Positions 1 to 5,465 of a DNA stretch of 5,824 bases are shown here, in pieces. Each line of letters begins with the position of its first letter. Position 1 is the stretch's first letter. Below the pieces are notes generated by a model. That model saw only the letters and a list, made by a program, of their open reading frames with translations, had not been told where the DNA came from and did not search any database. The stretch covers positions 146 to 5,969 of the forward strand of contig PMYF01000643.1 of NCBI GenBank assembly GCA_003171295.1, given 5' to 3'. Origin of the DNA: Acidobacteriota bacterium (GTDB lineage: Bacteria > Acidobacteriota > Terriglobia > UBA7540). A program made the translations under genes and the position numbers.

Positions 1-1
1 A

Positions 2-943
2 GGCTCGAATGACGAACTCAGTGGGAGTCCGGACGGCAAGTGGCTGATCCTAACTCGCGGCAGCCTGACTCAGCCGGCGGAGGTTTATCGCGCCTCCACC
101 TCCGACGGCACGCCTACGCAGCTCACCCATGCGAACGACACTCTCTTGGCAGAGCTCGACATGAACCCTGCGGAGTTCGTGAACACTCGTGGCGCACTGG
201 GCGCCCAGATTCAAAACCTGCTGGTGAAACCCCCAGGATTTGACGCCGCCAAGAAGTACCCCGCCCTGCTGCTGGTTCACGGCGGCCCCCAAAGCGCCTG
301 GGACGACGCTTGGAGCTACCGCTGGAACGCCCAGATGTTTGCCGCGTACGGTTACGTGGTGCTCATGACGAACTTCCACGGATCCACGGGCTATGGGCAG
401 GAATTTGTCGAGGAAATTTCCGGAGACTGGGGCGGCGCGCCCTTTCAGGATTTGATGAGCGCCACGGACTACCTCGAATCGCTCCCCTACGTCGATCGCG
501 CTCACATGGGCGCAGCGGGCGCCTCCTTCGGCGGCTTCATGATCAACTGGATTGCCGGTCACACCGACCGCTTCAAGGCATTGGTCTCACACGACGGCGA
601 CTTTGACAATCACAGCATGGCCGGCGAGACGGAAGAGCTCTGGTTTGATGAGTGGGAGTTCAAGGGATTGCCCTGGGAGAAAGAACCTGCCGCGTTGCGT
701 GCGAAGTGGTCGCCTTCGAACTTCGTCCAAAACATTAAAACTCCCATGCTGCTCGTGGAAGGGGCGCGCGATTTCCGTGTACCCGAGGGCCAGGCTATGC
801 AACTGTTTTCGGCGTTGCAGCGACTTGGCGTCAGATCCAAGCTGCTCTACTTCCCCGATGAAGGCCACTGGGTGCTGAAGCCGCAAAACAGTCAACTGTG
901 GTACAAGACTGTGTTGGGGTGGCTGGATCAGTACGTGAAGTAG
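2..943 (+). CDS. S9 family (prolyl oligopeptidase-like) serine peptidase, C-terminal part, 5' end outside window
   Basis: The reading frame is open from base 2 with no start in the window, and 313 residues are visible up to the TAG stop. The first ~50 residues (SPDGKWLILTRG, then an LTHAN segment) look like the end of a beta-propeller, followed by an alpha/beta-hydrolase catalytic domain. The oxyanion-loop motif HGGPQ lies near base 280. The nucleophile Ser is in GASFGG (codon 524-526), the Asp in GARDFRVP (codon 770-772), and the His in DEGHW (codon 866-868), so the triad is complete and correctly ordered. The family hydrolyses short peptides or acyl-peptides (acylaminoacyl-peptidase/DPP-like). 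The exact substrate cannot be read, and any signal peptide is outside the window. The nucleophile elbow has Phe where many S9 members have Tyr, a conservative change. The methionine at base 146 is internal and not the real start. The gene ends 76 bases before the next one. Confidence 0.93.
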   Translation, partial: GSNDELSGSPDGKWLILTRGSLTQPAEVYRASTSDGTPTQLTHANDTLLAELDMNPAEFVNTRGALGAQIQNLLVKPPGFDAAKKYPALLLVHGGPQSAWDDAWSYRWNAQMFAAYGYVVLMTNFHGSTGYGQEFVEEISGDWGGAPFQDLMSATDYLESLPYVDRAHMGAAGASFGGFMINWIAGHTDRFKALVSHDGDFDNHSMAGETEELWFDEWEFKGLPWEKEPAALRAKWSPSNFVQNIKTPMLLVEGARDFRVPEGQAMQLFSALQRLGVRSKLLYFPDEGHWVLKPQNSQLWYKTVLGWLDQYVK

Positions 944-1019
944 GCGGAAAGCAGTAGACAGAAGAGGGAAGAAGAAGCTCACACTTTGCCGGCTTTTCTG
1001 TGATCAGAAGATTTGGGAT

Positions 1020-1262
1020 ATGCCGACTGTGCTCAGAACCGGTCCTTATCGGATTTACTACTTCAGCCATGACTTGAATGAGCCAGCTCATGTCCATGTT
1101 GACCGCGAAGGGTTTTCGGCAAAGTTCTGGTTGCAGCCGGTAAGCCTAGCGCGTAATCTTGGATTTGGTGCGAGGGAACTGCGGAGGATCCAGTCACTCC
1201 TTGAAAACCATCAAGGGGAACTCTTGGAGGCTTGGCATGGGGATTTTGGCGACGAACGCTGA
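1020..1262 (+). CDS. DUF4160 domain protein
   Basis: This 80-aa protein spans the whole length of the DUF4160 family. Visible family signatures are MPTVLRTGPYRIYYFS at the N-terminus, EPAHVHV at residues 21-27, AKFWLQPV at 34-41, and LLEAW at 68-72. The function is not established. From memory, DUF4160 genes are often found beside a DUF2442 gene, as here, and the pair is sometimes suspected of being toxin-antitoxin-like. The His-containing HVHV strand could be functional, but no catalytic role is known to me. It is the first gene of a run of four same-strand overlapping genes; its 3' end overlaps the DUF2442 gene by 26 bases. The start is the only reasonable ATG and matches the usual family N-terminus, though the sequence before it has no strong Shine-Dalgarno. 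I found no convincing promoter in the 76 bases upstream. Confidence 0.88.
   Translation: MPTVLRTGPYRIYYFSHDLNEPAHVHVDREGFSAKFWLQPVSLARNLGFGARELRRIQSLLENHQGELLEAWHGDFGDER
1226..1230 (+). promoter_or_regulatory. Ribosome binding site deciding the DUF2442 start
   Basis: The sequence GGAGG lies six bases before the ATG at 1237, inside the end of the DUF4160 gene. It selects 1237 over the in-frame ATG at 1159, which has no such site and would add 26 residues outside the family domain. Confidence 0.7.
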
Positions 1263-1509
1263 TGAGCGAGTGGCAGACGTCAAGTTCACGGAGGACGAGA
1301 TTCGCGTGACTTTGACGGACGGGCGTACCATCAGCGCGCCTTTGGTGTGGTACCCGCGGCTGCTGAACGCCACGAAGAAACAAAGAGCGAAGTGGCAGAC
1401 CTGCGCCGCCGGCTACGGCATCCACTGGCCTGACTTGGATGAGGATTTGAGCACCGAGGGACTACTACGCGGCGCCCCGGCGCCACGTGCCACCGCAACG
1501 AAACCATGA
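1237..1509 (+). CDS. DUF2442 domain protein
   Basis: This 90-aa protein matches the DUF2442 pattern: a short beta-rich start with LTDGR at residues 26-30, then WYPRLLNA at 38-45, GIHWPDLDED at 61-70 and LSTEGLLRG at 71-79. The tail after residue 80 is Ala/Pro/Thr-rich and not part of the domain. The biochemical role of the family is unknown. It is commonly paired with DUF4160, and some members carry DNA-binding domains, but none is visible here. The start at 1237 is chosen because a GGAGG sits six bases upstream; the longer in-frame start at 1159 would overlap the DUF4160 gene by over 100 bases. Its stop overlaps the next gene's start as ATGA (1506-1509), which suggests translational coupling. 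A role as the antitoxin-like partner of DUF4160 is inference. Confidence 0.88.
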   Translation: MGILATNADERVADVKFTEDEIRVTLTDGRTISAPLVWYPRLLNATKKQRAKWQTCAAGYGIHWPDLDEDLSTEGLLRGAPAPRATATKP

Positions 1510-1751
1510 GAAGAAAGCGGTGTGGGCCGTCGTTCGGCGTGTGCGCTCGCAATCAGGGGGACGAGGCCTCGCTCGAACTTCGGAAAATCTACGAGGGCGT
1601 GCCCAATCCCGAGTCCGAGCGGCGCGGCATGGTCCGAATCATTGATGAATCGGGCGAGGATCACCTCTTGCCCGACGGTTTCTTCCTTTCCATCGCCTTG
1701 TCACCAGTTATTCGCAGAGATCTGATCCATGAACGCGCCACAACAAGATGA
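1506..1751 (+). CDS. Small conserved protein with DESGED motif, function unknown
   Basis: This 81-aa protein resembles a widespread family of ~70-aa proteins that I recognise by pattern but cannot name. The pattern is an N-terminal FGVCARNQG segment (residues 10-18), then ASLELRKIYEGVPNPES (21-37), then RIIDESGEDHLLP (44-56), and a hydrophobic FFLSIALS end (59-66). There is no signal peptide, membrane segment or catalytic motif that I can name. The ATG shares the ATGA overlap with the DUF2442 stop and no Shine-Dalgarno precedes it, so translation probably depends on reinitiation after the upstream gene. The first nine residues are Arg/Lys-rich and not typical of the family, so they may be an added extension. 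The 3' end overlaps the following PIN-like gene by 23 bases. Position upstream of a nuclease-like gene makes an antitoxin or regulatory role possible, but this is inference. Confidence 0.72.
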   Translation: MRRKRCGPSFGVCARNQGDEASLELRKIYEGVPNPESERRGMVRIIDESGEDHLLPDGFFLSIALSPVIRRDLIHERATTR

Positions 1752-2697
1752 GAATGGCCCCGGGACCGCGCTGGTGGATACTTCAGCCTTTCAGCGAATC
1801 TACTTCGACACATCAGCTTGGGGTCACATAACAGCTCTTCCTGACCGCAATCTGTTGACCAGTTTAATAAAACGCATGCGCCAAATTCCATTAGCCAGCG
1901 TCGTTTCGGTGGCAGAAATCCTTCGCACCCCCGACTTGGAGACGAGAGTGTCACTCTGTGAGACCATCCTCACTTTGCATCGAGAACGACCTGTTCTTGA
2001 GCAACCTTTGGTCATCGCGGAGGCTGTGGCAAATGCATTCCTTCGGGGCGAAACAGCACTTTGCTTGGAAAAAAGCCAGGCCGCAGGGTCGTTTTATAAA
2101 GCACTTTCAGACCCCCAAAATGCTCCTATCGAACAGGTCACGAAGTGGATAAACGACATGAACTCCAAATTGGAGAGGTTTATCCGAGACATCAGACCGC
2201 TCATGAAAGACGAGGTTACGAACTACTTGTCTTCTGAGGTCCTCGAAAGGGAGGACTTTCTCGCCCACCTCTGCATGTTCCCGACAGCGCAAAAACTCGG
2301 CCTCTCGGTGGATCAGGTACGAGGGCTTTGCCGAAGCACCGATATCTGGCGAGCACTTGCGGCGATGCTCGCCTACATCTTTCAACTTTATACAACTTCC
2401 GCGCGGAAAAGGAGGAAAAAGGATGGCAAGCGCCAGGACCGACCAGATGGGGCCGATATGTGGCAGACTTTGTATCTAGCGTGCGCACAAGTGTTCGTCA
2501 CTGGAGACGTCTGGTTGCTCGAGGCGGCGACCGAAGTCTCGCGTCTGCTGAAATGGCCTCGTTGCACACTTCTCGATCTCGCCTTTCTTGATGGTCTGCG
2601 AAAGTTGTCGTCAACTGGTGGCGCTGGAATACGCATCTGTTCTGTTTGTGGTATTCCTAGGAGCGGAGCTAGGGGTGGCCATGCGGTTGTCAATTGA
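1729..2697 (+). CDS. PIN-like domain protein, putative nuclease
   Basis: This 322-aa protein has the ordered acidic motifs of PIN-like RNases. An N-terminal strand ends in YFDTSAWGHI (Asp27). Then comes SVVSVAEIL (Glu63). Near the C-terminus is DMWQTLYLACAQVFVTGD, with Asp243 and Asp260, like the D...Y...A..FVT.D pattern of PIN enzymes. PIN proteins are metal-dependent ribonucleases, often toxins. This one is about twice the length of a VapC toxin (~130 aa), with a long, mostly helical insert between Glu63 and Asp243, so it belongs to an extended PIN-like group and not to classical VapC. A weak AGAGA lies eight bases before the ATG. The 5' end overlaps the small DESGED gene by 23 bases, and the 3' end is 24 bases from the aminotransferase. 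Two stretches counted by hand inside it (1801-1860, 2041-2100) are each 50% GC, against 68% for 3541-3600 in the aminotransferase, which fits horizontal acquisition. Fold and activity are inferred from motifs only. Confidence 0.72.
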   Translation: MNAPQQDENGPGTALVDTSAFQRIYFDTSAWGHITALPDRNLLTSLIKRMRQIPLASVVSVAEILRTPDLETRVSLCETILTLHRERPVLEQPLVIAEAVANAFLRGETALCLEKSQAAGSFYKALSDPQNAPIEQVTKWINDMNSKLERFIRDIRPLMKDEVTNYLSSEVLEREDFLAHLCMFPTAQKLGLSVDQVRGLCRSTDIWRALAAMLAYIFQLYTTSARKRRKKDGKRQDRPDGADMWQTLYLACAQVFVTGDVWLLEAATEVSRLLKWPRCTLLDLAFLDGLRKLSSTGGAGIRICSVCGIPRSGARGGHAVVN

Positions 2698-2721
2698 GGA
2701 CTTCGAGTTCATGGAGATGAA

Positions 2722-4014
2722 ATGAACCGCGACGAAATCATTCGCAAAAAGCAGGAATACCTTTTCACCTGCGTCACGACGTACTTTAAAGACCCGATGG
2801 TGATTGACCACGCCAAGGGCCAATACGTGTGGGACAGTGAGGGGAAACAGTACCTCGACTTCCTGGGCGGCATCGTGACGATCAGCGTGGGGCATTCGAA
2901 CCCGAAGGTCACTGAGAAGATCAAGGCGCAAATCGACAAGGTCCAGCACACGTCTACGCTCTTTCTCACGGAAGCGCTGGTGAGCCTGGCGGAGAAAGTG
3001 GCTTCGCTTGCCCCCGGCAAGCTCAAAAAGTGCTATTTCACGAACAGCGGCACGGAAGCGAACGAAGTCGCTGTCCTGACAGCACGCATGTATACCGGCA
3101 ATTATGAACTGCTTGCCCTGCGGCATGGCTACAGCGGACACTCACAACTTACCAAGTCGCTCACGGGGCTGCACACGTGGCGTAAGGCAGGCGTGATTCC
3201 TTTCGGGATCGTGCATGCGCCAGGGCCGTATTGCTACCGCTGCCCCTACGGGCTCACCTACCCAAGCTGCGATCTGCACTGCGCAAATGATATGGATGAA
3301 GTCATCAAAACCTCCACCAGTGGCCAGATCGCCGGCCTGCTGGCGGAGACGATTCAAGGTCTGGGGGGATTCATCGTGCCGCCCCCCGGCTATTTCAAGA
3401 TTGTAGCCAACATCGTGCGCAAATATGGGGGCCTGTTCATCGCCGACGAAGTGCAGACGGCCTGGGGTCGCACCGGCAGGAAGTGGTGGGGGATCGAGCA
3501 CTGGGAAGTGGAACCTGACATCATCACCAGCGCCAAGAGCATGGCTAACGGCGTGCCCATCGGGCTCACGCTGACGCGCCCGGAAATTGCCGACGCCTAC
3601 AAGGGCCTGACCATTTCGACGTTCGGTGGCAACCCGGTGTCGTGCGTAGCAGCCAAGGCCACCATCGATCTGATCGAAGAAGAGCACTTGATGGACAACG
3701 CCGAGACCGTCGGCCAGCACTTCCGCGCGGGCTTGGAAGTGCTCAAGGAGAAACACCCGATCATTGGTGACGTGCGCGGCATGGGTTTGATGCAAGGCAT
3801 CGAACTCGTCAAAGACCGAACCACCAAAGAACCCGCGCCCGACTTGACCAATCAATTGCTCGAGCGTCTGCGCGTCCACGGCCTGCTGGTCGGCAAAGGC
3901 GGGCTCTATGCCAACGTGGTTCGCATGTCCCCGCCGCTCAATATCTCCAAAGGCGATGTGGATACTGCGCTCGCGGCGCTCGACAAGAGTCTGACGGAAA
4001 TCGGAGGGAAGTAA
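2722..4014 (+). CDS. Class III PLP-dependent aminotransferase, AGXT2-like
   Basis: This 430-aa protein is a full-length fold-type I aminotransferase of class III. The PLP phosphate-binding loop is NSGTEAN (residues 108-114). The cofactor-ring Asp242 is in FIADEVQ, and the Schiff-base Lys272 is in ITSAKSMANG, followed by VPIG. TFGGNP (near 300) and DVRGMGLMQG (near 351) are further class III motifs. An insert holds four Cys: C171, C174, C183 and C187. The closest remembered relatives are bacterial proteins labelled aspartate aminotransferase family and mitochondrial alanine-glyoxylate aminotransferase 2, which also acts on beta-aminoisobutyrate. The amino donor here cannot be read from sequence; an omega- or beta-amino acid is likely. 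GGAGA lies four bases before the ATG. It follows the PIN-like gene by 24 bases and may be read through from it. Its stop is one base from the end of the convergent hicA remnant. Confidence 0.94.
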   Translation: MNRDEIIRKKQEYLFTCVTTYFKDPMVIDHAKGQYVWDSEGKQYLDFLGGIVTISVGHSNPKVTEKIKAQIDKVQHTSTLFLTEALVSLAEKVASLAPGKLKKCYFTNSGTEANEVAVLTARMYTGNYELLALRHGYSGHSQLTKSLTGLHTWRKAGVIPFGIVHAPGPYCYRCPYGLTYPSCDLHCANDMDEVIKTSTSGQIAGLLAETIQGLGGFIVPPPGYFKIVANIVRKYGGLFIADEVQTAWGRTGRKWWGIEHWEVEPDIITSAKSMANGVPIGLTLTRPEIADAYKGLTISTFGGNPVSCVAAKATIDLIEEEHLMDNAETVGQHFRAGLEVLKEKHPIIGDVRGMGLMQGIELVKDRTTKEPAPDLTNQLLERLRVHGLLVGKGGLYANVVRMSPPLNISKGDVDTALAALDKSLTEIGGK

Positions 4015-4015
4015 G

Positions 4016-4246
4016 TTAGATCAGCTTCGTGAATTCTTCAACTCTCACCCTCAGGTCTTCAACTATGCTTCGTAGTGTTTTTCGTTTAATGGCAACACCA
4101 CTGTGCATGGGAATGACAACTCGGGCGTGGTCAGTAAGACGCGCGTAGATGGCATGGCTACCCGTTTGTCACCGGAACTCAAACCCCAGGCGCTCGGCGG
4201 CACGGGCCACCGCTTTACCACTGACGACGGGATACTTGGGACTCAA
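4016..4246 (-). pseudogene. hicA: hicA-like toxin with in-frame stop (disrupted)
   Basis: Translating the minus strand from a TTG at 4246 gives a HicA protein of 76 codons plus stop. It begins MSPKYPVVSGKAVARAAERL and shows GFEFR, then a TGA, then QTGSHAIY, RVVIPMHSG and KRKTLRSIVED. The reading frame on both sides of the TGA aligns with HicA, the mRNA interferase of the HicAB toxin-antitoxin system. The TGA (plus-strand 4169-4171) is codon 26, where relatives usually carry Arg, so a single C-to-T change from CGA explains it. The catalytic His of the GSHxIY motif (codon 31) lies after the stop, so the 25-residue product should be inactive. The remaining 50 codons show no other lesion, so the mutation is probably recent, unless it is a sequence error. 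The TTG start overlaps the hicB stop (TTGA), which fits an antitoxin-first, coupled operon. A stop suppressor or recoding is possible but unsupported. Confidence 0.86.
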
Positions 4247-4464
4247 GCGGGAATCTCTATGGGTTTGATGAGGATGTCTTCTTCGGGAACCGGCAACCCA
4301 TCTTCGATGAGGCTATCAACGTACAATTGGATGGCTTCACGAATATTCCGGACACCTTCTTCGATGGTCTCGCTCTGCGTGTGGCAACCCGGCAAGGTGG
4401 GACAGAAGACGTGGTAGCCACCTTCATCCTCTTTTTCAAAAATCGCCGTGAATCTGTGTGCCAT
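4243..4464 (-). CDS. hicB: HicB-like antitoxin
   Basis: This 73-aa protein is a HicB/UPF0150-type antitoxin with a partially degraded RNase H-like fold. Visible hallmarks are FTAIFEKEDEGGYHVFCPTL (residues 5-24), PGCHTQSETIEEG (25-37), and a helix IREAIQLYVDSLIEDG (41-56), ending in PVPEED. It normally binds and blocks HicA and can help autoregulate the operon. There is no C-terminal helix-turn-helix or ribbon-helix-helix extension, so this is the short, single-domain form. The start at 4464 is preferred because GAGGTG lies four bases upstream and because it matches family N-termini. An in-frame start at 4650 would add 62 unrelated residues and run across the start of the thymidylate synthase-like gene. 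It is upstream of, and overlaps, the disrupted hicA, leaving an antitoxin with no working partner at this locus. It may still act as a repressor or neutralise other HicA proteins. Confidence 0.92.
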   Translation of the reverse strand: MAHRFTAIFEKEDEGGYHVFCPTLPGCHTQSETIEEGVRNIREAIQLYVDSLIEDGLPVPEEDILIKPIEIPA

Positions 4465-4468
4465 CCGA

Positions 4469-4474
4469 CACCTC
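4469..4474 (-). promoter_or_regulatory. Ribosome binding site deciding the hicB start
   Basis: On the minus strand GAGGTG sits four bases before the ATG at 4464. It supports the 73-aa HicB over longer in-frame readings. Confidence 0.65.
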
Positions 4475-4479
4475 GTTAC

Positions 4480-4527
4480 TGGTATTTTACCGCAGAATGG
4501 GTTGCTGCCGTAACCGGAATGATACCA
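4480..4527. repeat. Imperfect inverted repeat in the hicB / thymidylate synthase-like intergenic region, possible operator
   Basis: The left arm TGGTATTTTACCG (4480-4492) is an inverted copy of the right arm CGGAATGATACCA (4515-4527), matching at 10 of 13 positions with a 22-base spacer. The outer six bases (TGGTAT/ATACCA) are perfect. The left arm covers a possible hicB -10 element (TAAAAT on the minus strand at 4489-4484). Toxin-antitoxin promoters are commonly autoregulated through such repeats, so an operator is plausible. A chance repeat cannot be excluded, and the short HicB shows no separate DNA-binding domain. Confidence 0.4.
4484..4489 (-). promoter_or_regulatory. Possible -10 element of the hicB promoter
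   Basis: On the minus strand this reads TAAAAT, five of six matches to TATAAT, placed 20 bases before the hicB start, which would give a short leader. The hexamer 18 bases upstream (TTACGG) matches the -35 consensus poorly, so the assignment rests mainly on position and the -10 match. Confidence 0.3.
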
Positions 4528-4597
4528 AGGCTTTTCATGGCAAAACCTGCTTGGATTGAGAGCCTTTAAGGTCCCCAATAAGTCCTCGCACCCCGGA

Positions 4598-4602
4598 AAG
4601 GA
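4598..4602 (+). promoter_or_regulatory. Ribosome binding site deciding the thymidylate synthase-like start
   Basis: AAGGA lies seven bases before the ATG at 4610. The in-frame ATG at 4556 lacks a comparable site and would add 18 residues (KVPNKSSHPGKDG and similar) that do not look like part of the domain. Confidence 0.6.
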
Positions 4603-4609
4603 TGGTCCT

Positions 4610-5449
4610 ATGCCCGGAATTCCTGTTCTGCACGTTGAAGCCGATTGCATTGCCCGCGCGTGGGAAGAATCGCTGCTCCTGCTCCATCAGAAGGGCTGCG
4701 ACCTCAAGACGCAATACGACAAGCCTGGCGACCCTCCCAGCAAAGACGCCACGATGATCATCACCATCACCGAGCCGCTCAAGGAACCGATGATCCACCG
4801 GGATTTCCCGGGCGGCCCCGAGGACCTGCAGGAATACGTGATGGAAGTTCTGGAAGGCATCAAGGACCACCTGGTGCGCGACCAGCGCGATCCCGGTGAC
4901 ACACGCTGGGAATACACGTACCATCAGCGGCTGTTCCGCTATGAGGTTCCCACCCTCGCACCGATCGACCAGATCGAAACGCTCTGCCGCAAACTGGCCG
5001 CAACCCCCTTCACGCGTCGCGCGCAGGCCGTGACGTGGAAAGTGTGGGAGGACAATGATTGTTACGATCCCGCCTGCCTGCAAAGCGCCTGGTGCCGGAT
5101 TACAGAAGAAAACAACGAGCCGGTGCTCAGCATGAACGTGCGCTTCCGCTCCAACGATGCCTACAAGGCAGCCTTCATGAATATCTTCGCCCTTGTCGAA
5201 ATGCAGAAACGCATCGCCGCCCGGGTTTCGGAACTCTCAGGCCGGCGCGTGGGGGTTGGCCGGTACTGCCACATGGCGGACAGCTACCACATCTACGGGT
5301 CCTACTTCCGAGAATTCGAAGCGCGCTTCCTGGGCGCGGTGGCTAAACGCAGCTTCGAACAGCGCACGTTGCGCTATGCCGATTGGCGCGAAATCATGGA
5401 AGAAGCTCGGCCGGCTATCCTGGAGAAAGCCCGCAAGATGGGTCAGTGA
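4610..5449 (+). CDS. Thymidylate synthase-fold (ThyA family) protein, archaeal-like
   Basis: This 279-aa protein carries the ThyA core. An Arg pair is in TRRAQAV (R136-R137). The nucleophile Cys156 is in DPACLQSAW, 19 residues after R137, the same spacing as E. coli R127-C146. RSND (R180, S181, D183) and Asn191 are spaced like E. coli R166-S167-D169-N177, and DSYHIY (H227, Y229) matches HLY. ThyA methylates dUMP to dTMP using methylene-tetrahydrofolate in the cytoplasm. The Asn equivalent to N177 suggests a uracil rather than cytosine base. The first ~110 residues (ARAWEESLLLL, EPMIHRDFPGG, LQEYVMEVLEG) lack the canonical bacterial DRTGTGT-type segment and look more like archaeal ThyA. The usual C-terminal APVAI-type end is also missing; the protein ends in a charged helix. 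It may therefore be a divergent synthase or a related pyrimidine hydroxymethylase/methylase. It is transcribed divergently from hicB across 145 bases. Confidence 0.8.
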   Translation: MPGIPVLHVEADCIARAWEESLLLLHQKGCDLKTQYDKPGDPPSKDATMIITITEPLKEPMIHRDFPGGPEDLQEYVMEVLEGIKDHLVRDQRDPGDTRWEYTYHQRLFRYEVPTLAPIDQIETLCRKLAATPFTRRAQAVTWKVWEDNDCYDPACLQSAWCRITEENNEPVLSMNVRFRSNDAYKAAFMNIFALVEMQKRIAARVSELSGRRVGVGRYCHMADSYHIYGSYFREFEARFLGAVAKRSFEQRTLRYADWREIMEEARPAILEKARKMGQ

Positions 5450-5465
5450 GGAGAAGCAAGTCTCG

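Noticed and set aside
50..562. 170-codon minus-strand frame opposite the S9 peptidase
   Set aside because: It is a shadow of the peptidase, whose triad and motifs are unambiguous.
944..1019. Terminator or promoter in the gap between the S9 peptidase and the DUF4160 gene
   Set aside because: There is a short GCCGGC palindrome followed by TTTT, but no adequate stem for a terminator and no convincing -35/-10 pair.
2611..3141. 176-codon minus-strand frame across the PIN-like gene end and the aminotransferase start
   Set aside because: It covers the intergenic gap and the start of a real gene on the other strand; no recognisable domain.
3142..3879. 245-codon open frame on the minus strand opposite the aminotransferase
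   Set aside because: It is antisense to a clear PLP enzyme in a GC-rich gene, where long shadow frames are common, and its translation shows no family motif.
4169..4171. TGA in hicA as selenocysteine or programmed readthrough
   Set aside because: HicA has no known selenoprotein form, no stem-loop suited to selenocysteine insertion was seen just downstream, and a CGA to TGA change explains it simply.
4103..4417. 104-codon plus-strand frame across hicA and hicB
   Set aside because: The minus strand gives clear HicB and HicA sequences here; this translation is unrelated to any family.
4556..4609. Upstream ATG extending the thymidylate synthase-like protein by 18 residues
   Set aside because: No Shine-Dalgarno precedes it, the added residues do not fit the domain, and 4610 has AAGGA at good spacing.
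4535..5083. 182-codon minus-strand frame across the thymidylate synthase-like gene
   Set aside because: It is antisense to a gene with conserved ThyA residues and has no motif of its own.
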